A program made the position numbers and the translations under genes. 39,747 nucleotides of DNA from an uncultured Collinsella sp. GTDB taxonomy: Bacteria; Actinomycetota; Coriobacteriia; Coriobacteriales; Coriobacteriaceae. The notes under the pieces were generated by a model. The model had not been told where the DNA came from and searched no databases. It worked only from the letters and a program-made list of their open reading frames with translations. Below are positions 1 through 7,613 of this stretch, in pieces. Location of the stretch: NCBI GenBank assembly GCA_900757505.1, contig CAAEOE010000021.1:1-39747 (forward strand), read 5' to 3'. How positions within the stretch are numbered: the stretch's first letter is position 1; each line of letters begins with the position of its first letter.

Positions 1-612
1 AACCCTAACACGCCGAGCCGTTTTCATGCAGACGAATTCGTTTAAGGCCTGATGTTTGAACCCAACGACACCATTTTTGAAGATATGGGTAGTGGGGGAT
101 GACCCTAGACATTCGCACCATTGGCCATCATGCCAAGCTAGTGCAAATTTGCCTTGGTTGCCGCCCAGGGACCAGCCTTCGTTGGAGCCCATCCATGTCT
201 CTCTTTCGTCATCGCGAATTGCTTTGAGCTTGTGAGCGATTTGAGAATTGGTAAGCGGGCGGTATGCCGAGACCCTGCCGCGGGCGGCGCCTAATTGATC
301 GGTTCGACAAAACTGAACGGCCCCCGCGCAGTCAAGACCGATATGGCACAAGAGGGCGACGGGGTTGTTGGATGCAACGTCATGCTCGGTGGCAATAGCG
401 CGACGCTGCTCTTGGCTGTCGGGCAAAAGGCCAAATAGGAACGGGCGGACGATGTTATGGCCATACGTGCGATTGGAAAGCGGCATTGTAAGCGATAGTG
501 GTGCTCCGCGATAGGTTGGGGCGTATACAAAGCTGCAGAGTCCATGCTCGTCTTGCCGGAGAGTGCCTGCGATTTCGCCACAAATGAGGGTCGCAAGCTC
601 CATCTCTGCCAT
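1..612 (-). CDS. hipA: HipA-type serine/threonine kinase toxin, N-terminal part (runs off the window)
   Basis: The minus strand from the ATG at 612 stays open for 204 codons to the window edge, so the C-terminal catalytic part is missing. Residues about 4-100 match the HipA N-terminal subdomain, with FLFGLLPDS and NPVALLCHIGLDCAGAV as landmarks. Residues 148-160 (SLGGNQGKFALAW) correspond to the glycine-rich loop. Its Ser148 aligns with the serine that E. coli HipA autophosphorylates (family knowledge). HipA kinases phosphorylate aminoacyl-tRNA synthetases such as GltX and induce dormancy. The start codon follows the hipB TAA stop directly, which points to translational coupling with the antitoxin. 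Whether the kinase is intact cannot be seen from this window. Confidence 0.88.
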   Translation of the reverse strand, partial: MAEMELATLICGEIAGTLRQDEHGLCSFVYAPTYRGAPLSLTMPLSNRTYGHNIVRPFLFGLLPDSQEQRRAIATEHDVASNNPVALLCHIGLDCAGAVQFCRTDQLGAARGRVSAYRPLTNSQIAHKLKAIRDDERETWMGSNEGWSLGGNQGKFALAWHDGQWCECLGSSPTTHIFKNGVVGFKHQALNEFVCMKTARRVRV

Positions 613-1044
613 TTATTTCACAACCTTACAGCCAAAGGAGAGGTCTGAAGTGTCGGAAAGGCCTTGCTCGGCTGCGATTTGGGCCAGCAGGGCACCATAG
701 GAAGATGGCGTTCCTTGTCGGGCGGGTCGTCTGCCTACGCTTGGCTTTGGCAGGGCATTCGAGTTCGCGATAGGGAGGTCCGCTATCGTCGTCGGATGTT
801 CGGAGGGCGATGCGATGGAGTCGTTATCGCTTTGCGCAAAGAGACCTATGTCGAGTGCGTTAAAGACGGTCAGTAACTTGTCGAGCCGAATACCCGTGGC
901 GTCTCCTAGCTCGAGCGATGCGAGCAGGCGCTCCGAAACGCCGGCTTTTTTAGCGAGGGCCGCACGGGTGATTTCCTGCGACTCGCGTGCCTGACGCACA
1001 TAGATGCCAGCTTGGCGTGGTGTGGTGATGGGAAGGGTATCCAT
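613..1044 (-). CDS. hipB: HipB-type antitoxin, XRE-family DNA-binding protein
   Basis: The protein has 143 aa with an XRE-type helix-turn-helix in the first 70 residues (TRAALAKKAGVSERLLASL). A hydrophilic tail of about 70 residues follows, longer than in E. coli HipB (88 aa). I chose the ATG at 1044 because GGAG lies 6 nt upstream. The upstream in-frame ATG at 1059 would put the start inside the operator dyad. HipB proteins neutralise HipA and repress their own promoter as dimers. The gene directly precedes hipA with no gap, and a perfect 15-bp inverted repeat at 1059-1099 is the obvious operator. Confidence 0.87.
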   Translation of the reverse strand: MDTLPITTPRQAGIYVRQARESQEITRAALAKKAGVSERLLASLELGDATGIRLDKLLTVFNALDIGLFAQSDNDSIASPSEHPTTIADLPIANSNALPKPSVGRRPARQGTPSSYGALLAQIAAEQGLSDTSDLSFGCKVVK

Positions 1045-1058
1045 GGCGATCTCCAACA

Positions 1059-1099
1059 TGCAGACTTTTGCATATCAGTATGACATGCAAAAGTCTGCA
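1059..1099 (-). promoter_or_regulatory. Inverted repeat, probable HipB operator
   Basis: Perfect 15-bp arms (TGCAGACTTTTGCAT at 1059-1073 and its complement at 1085-1099) are separated by 11 nt. They lie 15-55 nt upstream of the hipB start, where the promoter should be. The arm core TGCAAAA recurs in the adjacent dyad at 1104-1135. Assignment to HipB is an inference from position and symmetry. Confidence 0.75.
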
Positions 1100-1103
1100 C
1101 GAA

Positions 1104-1135
1104 AAGGCCTCATGCAAAACTTTGCATGAGGCCTT
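1104..1135 (-). terminator. Hairpin ending mntP transcription, possible second HipB site
   Basis: Perfect 15-bp arms (1104-1118 and 1121-1135) with a 2-nt loop are followed on the minus strand by TTTTCG. The hairpin lies 37 nt after the mntP stop, a good Rho-independent terminator. Its inner half contains ATGCAAAA/TTTGCAT, the same core as the hipB operator, so it may also bind HipB. Confidence 0.65.
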
Positions 1136-1171
1136 GTACTGGCGTTGAGTTTTGAGCGATTGTGTTTGGCG

Positions 1172-1750
1172 TTACAGCGCCAAAATCCCCAGATGCTCAA
1201 GCAAGATCTTAAGTCCGATGAGGATGAGCACGATGCCGCCCACGATGGTGGCAGGTTTTTCGTACCGCGCGCCAAAGGTGTGGCCGATCGCTACGCCGGC
1301 GACGGAGAAGATAAACGTTGTGACGCCGATAAGCGATACAGCGGGAACGATGTCAACCGAGAGCGCCGCAAATGAGATGCCTACGGCTAGGGCGTCGATT
1401 GAGGTGGCGATGGCGAGGATCAGGTACTCGCCCAGGTCAATCTTTTCGGTATCCTTGCCGTCGCCTTCATTCTCGTCCTCGGTAAAGGCTTCCCACAGCA
1501 TTTTGCCGCCGATAAAGGCCAAAAGGATAAAGGCGATCCAATGGTCGATGGGTCCGATGATGCCCATGAATTGACTGCCGAGTGCCCATCCGATTACGGG
1601 CATGCCGGCCTGAAAGCCGCCAAAGAACAAGCCGAGCACCACGGCAACTTTAAGGTTGATCTTCTTCATGCCAAGGCCCTTGCAGATGGAAACGGCAAAG
1701 GCGTCCATCGAAAGGCCAACGGCGAGCAACACGAGCTCTGCGAGTCCCAT
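1172..1750 (-). CDS. mntP: Manganese efflux pump MntP
   Basis: The protein has 192 aa, the usual MntP length, with six hydrophobic segments. It carries two paralogous half motifs, MDAFAVSICKGLGMKK near the start and TSIDALAVGISFAAL in the second half; their Asp residues are known to be needed for Mn export. An acidic loop (EDENEGDGKD) joins the halves. The start MGLAEL at 1750 is preceded by a GAGGGAG ribosome site and fits the family; the longer reading frame up to 1903 runs through the riboswitch and is not coding. MntP removes excess Mn(II) from the cytoplasm. The Mn-sensing leader upstream independently supports the call. Confidence 0.95.
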   Translation of the reverse strand: MGLAELVLLAVGLSMDAFAVSICKGLGMKKINLKVAVVLGLFFGGFQAGMPVIGWALGSQFMGIIGPIDHWIAFILLAFIGGKMLWEAFTEDENEGDGKDTEKIDLGEYLILAIATSIDALAVGISFAALSVDIVPAVSLIGVTTFIFSVAGVAIGHTFGARYEKPATIVGGIVLILIGLKILLEHLGILAL

Positions 1751-1803
1751 AGTCTGGCTCCCTCTCTGCGGGCGGGCCCGCGTGTACCTCTTGGGGGAGT
1801 AAC

Positions 1804-1950
1804 AAAAAAGACTCGTGGCGTACGCGTTGCGCGCACAGCCACGAGTCTCGTTCATTATGGCAAGCCAGGCCGCATCGGCCAGTGTGTTGACTTGCCGCGC
1901 CACCGGAGGCGAACCCGATCACGCGACTACTCCCTCATTTATGCGAATCT
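1804..1950 (-). ncRNA. yybP-ykoY (manganese) riboswitch with terminator, leader of mntP
   Basis: On the minus strand the leader shows the hallmarks of the yybP-ykoY aptamer: GAGGGAGTAGTCGCG near 1940, GTCAACACACTGG near 1890, GCGGCCTGGCTTGCC near 1865 and an AACGAGACTC end near 1850. The GACTCGTGGC segment then also forms an 11-bp terminator stem (1838-1848 with 1809-1819) followed by TTTTTT at 1809-1804. Aptamer closure and terminator therefore compete for the same strand, as in Mn-activated members of the class. High Mn is expected to permit read-through into mntP. Confidence 0.88.
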
Positions 1951-2097
1951 CGATGCTACCACATAAGCAGCTCATTTGGATTGGGGCTCTCAGCTGTGTT
2001 CGCTCATTCTGTAAGCATCGGATTTTGCGGGCGTCACAGGGGCAAACCGTGAGAAACTTATTGACGTTTATGGAGCGTATACGATGGGAGCGATGCC

Positions 2098-3165
2098 TTG
2101 GATAAGAACGAGCTGCAAAAGCGTATGGAACAGGCCATTCGCCTGACGGCACCTGGCCAGCCGATCCGCACCGCCCTCGACATGATCATTGCTGGTCACC
2201 TGGGCGCCCTTATCTGCGTTGGCGACACCGAAAACGTGCTCGCTGCCGGTAACGACGGCTTCCCGCTCAACATTTCGTTCACCTCGAACCGTCTGTTCGA
2301 GCTCTCCAAGATGGACGGCGCCATCGTCATCGACGGCGACCTCACCCAGATCCTGCGCGCCAACTTCCATCTCAATCCCGATCCCTCGCTTGCCACGAGC
2401 GAGACGGGCATGCGTCATCGCACCGCCGCTCGCATGTCGGTGCTCACCGATGCCATTGTGATCTCGGTCTCGGCCCGTCGTGCCGTCGTCAACGTGTACG
2501 TTCACGGCAAGAGCTACGAGATCCAGCCCGTCACCACCATCATGAGCTCGGTCAACCAGCTCGTCGCCACGCTCCAGACTACCCGTCAGTCGCTCGACCG
2601 CTCCTTGCTGCGCCTGACGGCCCTCGAGCTCGACGACTACGTTACGCTCGCCGACATTACCGGTATTTTCTCGAGCTTCGAGATCATGCAGCAGGCAAAG
2701 ACCGAGCTTAAGGATTGCATCGTCAAGTTGGGCAACCAGGGCAAGCTCGTGCAGATGCAGCTCGAGCAGCTCGCGGGTTCCAGCATGGATACCGAGTATG
2801 ACCTGATGATCCGCGACTACGCAAGTGATTCTTCCGAGGCTAATGCCGAGAAGATTCGCGCCAACCTAAGCCGTATGACACCTAAGGACCTGTCCGACCC
2901 ACAGCATGTGGCGGCGGTTCTGGGTTACGACGACCTGGACGAGGACTCCGTCATGACGCCACTGGGCCTGCGCACGCTTTCGCGCGTGTCCGTCGTGCGC
3001 GACGGCGTGGCCGAGAAGATCGTCGACGAGTACGGCTCGTTGCAGGAGCTCATGGACGACATCAGCGAGGATCCGGAGCGCCTGGGCGACTTTGGCGTCA
3101 ACAACCCTGCCATTCTTGCGGACTCGCTGTACCGCATGAAGGGCACCAAACAGGGGAACGCATAA
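2098..3165 (+). CDS. disA: Diadenylate cyclase DisA
   Basis: The protein has 355 aa. The N-terminal DAC domain carries the DGA (residues 73-75) and RHR (106-108) motifs that bind ATP and metal. A linker helix region (about 150-300) and a C-terminal helix-hairpin-helix DNA-binding part follow, the full DisA architecture. DisA makes c-di-AMP from two ATP and scans DNA for branched structures. The start is TTG at 2098 with GGGAG 7 nt upstream; no in-frame ATG fits. It heads the operon and overlaps ispD by one base. In Bacillus disA also lies just upstream of ispD, with yacL between them; radA and yacL are absent here. Confidence 0.95.
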   Translation: MDKNELQKRMEQAIRLTAPGQPIRTALDMIIAGHLGALICVGDTENVLAAGNDGFPLNISFTSNRLFELSKMDGAIVIDGDLTQILRANFHLNPDPSLATSETGMRHRTAARMSVLTDAIVISVSARRAVVNVYVHGKSYEIQPVTTIMSSVNQLVATLQTTRQSLDRSLLRLTALELDDYVTLADITGIFSSFEIMQQAKTELKDCIVKLGNQGKLVQMQLEQLAGSSMDTEYDLMIRDYASDSSEANAEKIRANLSRMTPKDLSDPQHVAAVLGYDDLDEDSVMTPLGLRTLSRVSVVRDGVAEKIVDEYGSLQELMDDISEDPERLGDFGVNNPAILADSLYRMKGTKQGNA

Positions 3166-3893
3166 TGGCGCCCGTATGCGCCGTGGTCGTTGCCGGCGGC
3201 AGCGGCCAGCGCTTTGGAAATCCCGGCGGCAAGCAGCTCGTTAACGTGGCGGGCCGTCCGCTCATGAGCTGGTCCATCCGTGCGTTCGATCGTAGCGACA
3301 AGGTCGGCCACATCGTGGTGGTGTGTCCTGCCGAGCGCCGTGCCGAGATGCGCCGCCTGGCCATCGATCCGTTTGACTATGACACGCCCATCAGCTTCGC
3401 CGATGCCGGCGATACCCGTCAGGATTCCACCCGTGCCGGCGTGCATGCGGTTCCGGCGGGTTTCGAATATGTCGCCATCCACGACGGCGCCCGTCCGCTC
3501 ATCACGACCGAGGCCATCGATCATGCGATCGACGTGCTTGTGGGCGACCGCTCGCTCGACGGTGTCGTATGCGGTCAGCCCGCGATCGACACGCTCAAGA
3601 TCGTCGACGGCGACAATATCGTCGAGACGCCGCCGCGTGAGCTCTACTGGGCCGCGCAGACACCGCAGATCTTTAGCGTCGACGCCATGAAGCGCGCCCA
3701 CACCGCAGCTATCGCCGAGGGCTTTATCGGGACCGACGATTCTTCGCTGGTCGAGCGCATGGGCGGGCGCGTCCGCTGTGTCCAGAGCCCGCGCGATAAC
3801 CTTAAGGTGACGGTGCCCGAGGACCTGCGTCCCGTAACCGCGATTCTGCTTGGCCGCATGGCCGAGGGAGAGGACCTTCCCCATGTTCAGTAA
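3165..3893 (+). CDS. ispD: 2-C-methyl-D-erythritol 4-phosphate cytidylyltransferase
   Basis: The protein has 242 aa. The N-terminal nucleotide-binding signature AGGSGQRFG is followed by the conserved lysine in GGKQL. HDGARPLI, the family signature, lies near residue 105, and AAQTPQIF near 163 is typical. IspD makes CDP-methylerythritol in the non-mevalonate pathway to isoprenoids. The ATG shares one base with the disA stop (TAATG) and the 3' end overlaps ispF by 11 nt, so the three genes are translated as a coupled unit. Confidence 0.95.
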   Translation: MAPVCAVVVAGGSGQRFGNPGGKQLVNVAGRPLMSWSIRAFDRSDKVGHIVVVCPAERRAEMRRLAIDPFDYDTPISFADAGDTRQDSTRAGVHAVPAGFEYVAIHDGARPLITTEAIDHAIDVLVGDRSLDGVVCGQPAIDTLKIVDGDNIVETPPRELYWAAQTPQIFSVDAMKRAHTAAIAEGFIGTDDSSLVERMGGRVRCVQSPRDNLKVTVPEDLRPVTAILLGRMAEGEDLPHVQ

Positions 3894-4377
3894 CCTGCGC
3901 ATTGGCCACGGCTACGACGTCCACCGTTTGGTGGAGGGGCGTCGGTGTATCATCGGCGGGGTTGACATTCCCTACGAGCGCGGCCTGCTGGGCCACTCGG
4001 ATGCCGATGTGCTCGCGCATGCCTTGGCCGACGCCATTCTGGGCGCCTGCCGCGGGGGAGACATCGGCAAGCTATTCCCCGACACCGATCCCGCCTACGA
4101 GGGTGCCGATTCGATGGTGCTGCTCGCTCGCGTGATGGACTATGCGCGCGAGCTGGGCTTTGAGTTTGTCGATGCCGATTGCACCATTGCCTGCCAGCAA
4201 CCCAAGATCACCCCGCACCGCGATGCCATGCGCGCCAACCTTGCCCATGCCCTGGGCGTCGACGTCGAAAACGTGGGCGTCGCCGCCACTACGACCGAAA
4301 AGCTCGGTTGGGAAGGCCAGGGCGAGGGAATTGGCGCCTGGGCCGTCTGCCTGCTACAGAAAACCGTTAAGGAGTAA
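3883..4377 (+). CDS. ispF: 2-C-methyl-D-erythritol 2,4-cyclodiphosphate synthase
   Basis: The protein has 164 aa. GHGYDVHRL near the start supplies the Zn ligands Asp12 and His14, the DADVLAHALADA segment the third His, and FPDTD follows. The start at 3883 is chosen because GGGAGAGGA lies just upstream and the family begins with this segment; an in-frame ATG at 3850 inside ispD would add 11 residues unlike the family. IspF cyclises CDP-ME 2-phosphate. It overlaps ispD, the previous but one step of the same pathway. Confidence 0.95.
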   Translation: MFSNLRIGHGYDVHRLVEGRRCIIGGVDIPYERGLLGHSDADVLAHALADAILGACRGGDIGKLFPDTDPAYEGADSMVLLARVMDYARELGFEFVDADCTIACQQPKITPHRDAMRANLAHALGVDVENVGVAATTTEKLGWEGQGEGIGAWAVCLLQKTVKE

Positions 4378-4380
4378 CGA

Positions 4381-5847
4381 ATGCGTATCTACAACAGCGC
4401 TACCCATAAAAAGGAAGAGTTCCAGCCCATCGAGTCCGGCAAGGTTCGCATGTACGTGTGCGGCCCCACGGTCTACGACAACATCCACATCGGCAATGCC
4501 CGCACGTTCATCAGCTTTGACGTGATTCGTCGCTGGCTCATCGCGAGCGGTTATGAGGTCACGTTCGCCCAGAACCTCACCGATGTCGATGACAAGATCA
4601 TCAAGCGCGCCAACGAGCAGGGCCGCACGGCCGCCGAGGTCGCGACGGAGTTCTCCGACAAGTTCATCGGCGTCATGCGCGCTGCCAACGTGCTCGACCC
4701 CGATGTGCGTCCCCGCGCCACCAAGGAGATCGGCCCCATGATCGCCATGATCAAGACGCTTATCGAGCAGGGCCACGCTTACGCAGCCGATAACGGCGAT
4801 GTGTACTTTGCCGTGCGCAGCGATCACAACTACGGTCAGGTCTCGGGCCGCAACATCGACGACCTTATGGTTGGCGCGCGCATCGAGGAGAACGAGGACA
4901 AGAACGACCCGCTCGACTTTGCCCTGTGGAAGGCCGCCAAGCCCGGCGAGCCCAGCTGGCCGAGCCCCTGGGGCGAGGGCCGTCCCGGTTGGCACACCGA
5001 GTGCGCCGCCATGGTGCACCGCTACCTGGGCACCCCGATCGACATCCACGGCGGTGGCTCCGACCTTGCCTTCCCGCATCACGAGAACGAGTGCGCCCAG
5101 GCTACCTGCGCCTGGCACCAGGGCTTCTCCAACACCTGGATGCACACGGGCATGCTGCTGGTCGACGGCGAGAAGATGTCCAAGTCGCTCGGCAACTTCT
5201 TTACGCTGGCCGAGGTCCTCGAGCAGCACTCCGCTGCCGCCCTGCGCCTGCTGATGCTGCAGACGAGCTATCGCTCGCCGCTCGACTTTTCGTGGGAGCG
5301 CCTGGAGGGTGCCGAGAACTCGCTCGCGCGTATCGCCGGTACGGTCGAGAACCTGCGTTGGGCAGCGAACCACGCGACGGCCGACGCCGATGAGGCAGCA
5401 TCCGAGGCGTTTGCCGCCAAGGCCGCCGAGACCCGCGCCGCCTTTAAGGAGTGCATGGACGACGACTTTAACACCGCCGGTGCCATGGGTGCTGTCTTTG
5501 GCTTTGTCACCGAGTGCAACCAGTACCTGGAGCAGGCGGGCGATGCTGCCGACAAGGCCGCAGTCCTGGCTGCCGCCGATACGCTGGTTGAGCTGCTCGA
5601 CACATTTGGCGTCGAGCTTCCCGAGCCCAAGGTCGAGCTGCCGCTGGGCCTGCTGGGCGTTGCCGCCGGTTTGGTTGCCTACGCGGGTGACGACGTGGAC
5701 GAGGCCGCTGCCAAGATTCTCGAGGCTCGCGCCGAGGCCCGCGCCGCCAAGAACTGGGACCTGGCAGACGCCATCCGCGACCAGCTCAAGGACCTGGGCC
5801 TCACCATTGAGGATACCGCCGCGGGCACTCGTATTAAGAGTCTCTAG
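4381..5847 (+). CDS. cysS: Cysteinyl-tRNA synthetase
   Basis: The protein has 488 aa, a standard class I enzyme. YVCGPTVYDNIHIGNAR contains the first Zn-binding Cys (residue 27) and the HIGH-type motif HIGN. WHTECAAM and FPHHENE carry the other Zn ligands, and EKMSKSLGN is the KMSKS loop. The C-terminal DALR helical domain is present. It charges tRNA-Cys in the cytoplasm. It starts 3 nt after the ispF stop, with AAGGAG just upstream. In Bacillus gltX and cysE lie between ispF and cysS; both are missing here. Confidence 0.97.
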   Translation: MRIYNSATHKKEEFQPIESGKVRMYVCGPTVYDNIHIGNARTFISFDVIRRWLIASGYEVTFAQNLTDVDDKIIKRANEQGRTAAEVATEFSDKFIGVMRAANVLDPDVRPRATKEIGPMIAMIKTLIEQGHAYAADNGDVYFAVRSDHNYGQVSGRNIDDLMVGARIEENEDKNDPLDFALWKAAKPGEPSWPSPWGEGRPGWHTECAAMVHRYLGTPIDIHGGGSDLAFPHHENECAQATCAWHQGFSNTWMHTGMLLVDGEKMSKSLGNFFTLAEVLEQHSAAALRLLMLQTSYRSPLDFSWERLEGAENSLARIAGTVENLRWAANHATADADEAASEAFAAKAAETRAAFKECMDDDFNTAGAMGAVFGFVTECNQYLEQAGDAADKAAVLAAADTLVELLDTFGVELPEPKVELPLGLLGVAAGLVAYAGDDVDEAAAKILEARAEARAAKNWDLADAIRDQLKDLGLTIEDTAAGTRIKSL

Positions 5848-5853
5848 TATTTG

Positions 5854-5956
5854 TCGACCGTTCGAGGTGCGGCAGATTGCCTTGAAAGAGGAGGGCATAG
5901 ACCTGGTGGTCATGCCCGACGATTGAAAGGCAAGGTGCCATGGCTCGGACGGTCGA
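5854..5956. repeat. Large palindromic intergenic element, copy 1 of 2
   Basis: This 103-nt near-palindrome fills the cysS-rlmB gap. The outer arms TCGACCGT (5854-5861) and ACGGTCGA (5949-5956) pair. Next come TGCCTTGAAA and TTGAAAGGCA, and the centre GGGCAT-GACC folds onto GGTCATGCCC. The core resembles the element at 31731-31844, but the outer arms differ and are still self-complementary. It lies in a transcribed spacer and should form a long RNA hairpin. Confidence 0.8.
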
Positions 5957-5990
5957 TTCTTGTTCGTTATCTATTTAAGGAGGCCGTTTT

Positions 5991-6905
5991 ATGGCCGACA
6001 ATCGCAAGCGTGCGCCTCGTGGCGGCAAGCAGACTGCTTCTGGCTCGCGTCCGATTCGCCGCAACGACCGCGCTGCCGCTCCCAAGGGCCAGCGCGATCG
6101 CGCCCAGGCCGCACGTCCGCAACGCGATCGTAACCGCGACGCTATCCAGGTTCCCAAGGGCGAGTTTATCGAAGGTCGTCGTGCTGCCGCCGAGGCGCTG
6201 CGCACCGGTTTTCCCATCAAGTGCGCGCTCATCGCCGAGGGCGGGGAGCGCGATGCCGCTCTGTCGCGCCTGGTCGATGACCTCAACGCCACGGGTGTCC
6301 GCATTAAGTATGTGCCGCGCGCGCAGCTCGATGCGCTGTCGAGCCATGGCGCTCACCAGGGCATTGCGCTCGAGGTGGGCAACTTCCCTTACGCCGATGT
6401 CGCCGACATCCTCGACCGCGCAGGCGAGGGCCCGGCGCTTGTCGTGGTGCTCGACCATGTGACCGACGACGGTAACTTTGGCGCCATCGTGCGCTCTGCC
6501 GAGGTTGTGGGCGCAGCGGGCGTCATCATCGCCAACAAGCGTGCCGCCGGCGTGACCGTGGGCAGCTACAAGACCTCCGCCGGCGCCGTCATGCATCTGC
6601 CTATCGCGCAGGTGCCCAATATCGCTCGTGCGCTCGATGACCTCAAGGCCGCCGGCTTTTGGGTGGGTGGCGCTTCCGAGCATGCCGAGGGCAGCTGCTG
6701 GGATGCTCCCTTCGAGGGCCGCGTGGCGCTCGTCATGGGCTCCGAGGGCGACGGCATCTCGCGTCTGGTGCTCGAGAAATGTGACTTTTTGACCAAGCTT
6801 CCCCAGCGCGGCATGACCGAGAGTCTCAACGTGGCCCAGGCGACCACCGCGCTGTGCTTTGAGTGGCTGCGCCACAATGCCGGCGAGCTCATGGGGGAGG
6901 AGTAG
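5991..6905 (+). CDS. rlmB: 23S rRNA (guanosine-2'-O-)-methyltransferase, RlmB/TrmH family
   Basis: The protein has 304 aa. About 50 basic, disordered N-terminal residues precede the substrate-binding domain (EFIEGRRAAAEAL) and the SPOUT knot, with NFGAIVRSAEVVGA, VMGSEGDGISRL and SLNVAQATTALC as motifs 1-3. RlmB methylates a guanosine in 23S rRNA using SAM. AAGGAGG lies 7 nt before the ATG. It follows cysS across the palindrome at 5854-5956; the mrnC gene found between them in Bacillus is absent. The exact target base could differ within the TrmH family. Confidence 0.9.
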   Translation: MADNRKRAPRGGKQTASGSRPIRRNDRAAAPKGQRDRAQAARPQRDRNRDAIQVPKGEFIEGRRAAAEALRTGFPIKCALIAEGGERDAALSRLVDDLNATGVRIKYVPRAQLDALSSHGAHQGIALEVGNFPYADVADILDRAGEGPALVVVLDHVTDDGNFGAIVRSAEVVGAAGVIIANKRAAGVTVGSYKTSAGAVMHLPIAQVPNIARALDDLKAAGFWVGGASEHAEGSCWDAPFEGRVALVMGSEGDGISRLVLEKCDFLTKLPQRGMTESLNVAQATTALCFEWLRHNAGELMGEE

Positions 6906-6908
6906 CGC

Positions 6909-7586
6909 ATGTCCAAGAAGAACCGCGCCAAGTCCAAGGCCAAGCGCTTTGGCGAAGGCTCGGCCAAGCCGATTGTTTCGGCCGCGACCTATGGCGTGGG
7001 CGGCAATGCGTTTGCGCAGGCCATCGCCGACCCGGTCTCGACGGTGCACTCCAATAAGCCCGAGCTGCTGGTGGTCGACGGCTACAACGTGATCCACTGC
7101 ACGCCGCGCTACGAAAAGCTCGTCTACGACCATTCCGATGATCCGTATTCCAGCGACGTTCACGATATGGCGCGCACGGCACTCATCAACGATGTTGCCG
7201 CGTTTGCCCAGGGCCGCTACGAGGCCGTGATCGTGTTCGACGGCGCGGGCAACATCTCCAACGAGCGCCCCAACCTACCGGCCCGCGGCGTGCGCATCGA
7301 GTTCTCGCCGACGGGCGTCTCTGCCGATACCGTGGTGCAGAAGCTCTGCATCGAGGCACGCGAGGAAGGCCGCGCGTGCTCCGTGGTATCGAGTGACGGC
7401 ACGATCCAGGCTGTCGTCATGGGGAAGGGCGTCACGCGCATCTCGAGCCGTATGCTGGTGGACGAGATCAAACAGATCGATAACGACGTTCACGAGGCCG
7501 AGGAGGCCCCGCAGATCAAGATGACCCTGGGCAGCCGCTTGAGCCCCGAGGCGCTGGCCAAGCTCAAGGCCCTGCGCGGGAGGTAG
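6909..7586 (+). CDS. yacP: NYN-domain RNA-binding ribonuclease, YacP family
   Basis: The protein has 225 aa. A basic N-terminal tail (KKNRAKSKAKRFG) is followed by a PIN-like NYN fold, with acidic residues in LLVVDGYNVI, VIVFDG and VVSSDGTIQ. This matches YacP/Rae1, a ribosome-associated mRNA endonuclease in Bacillus. The gene begins 3 nt after the rlmB stop, in the same order as in Bacillus. No clear terminator follows before the convergent gene that ends at 7614. Confidence 0.88.
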   Translation: MSKKNRAKSKAKRFGEGSAKPIVSAATYGVGGNAFAQAIADPVSTVHSNKPELLVVDGYNVIHCTPRYEKLVYDHSDDPYSSDVHDMARTALINDVAAFAQGRYEAVIVFDGAGNISNERPNLPARGVRIEFSPTGVSADTVVQKLCIEAREEGRACSVVSSDGTIQAVVMGKGVTRISSRMLVDEIKQIDNDVHEAEEAPQIKMTLGSRLSPEALAKLKALRGR

Positions 7587-7613
7587 GGGAGCTGACGGCG
7601 CGACGCTGTCTCG

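Noticed and set aside
4354..5913. A 519-codon open frame opposite cysS.
   Set aside because: Antisense artefact of codon bias; no recognisable protein.
5848..5990. A small gene between cysS and rlmB (the place of mrnC in Bacillus).
   Set aside because: The spacer is a single long palindrome; no Mini-RNase III-like protein fits in 140 nt.
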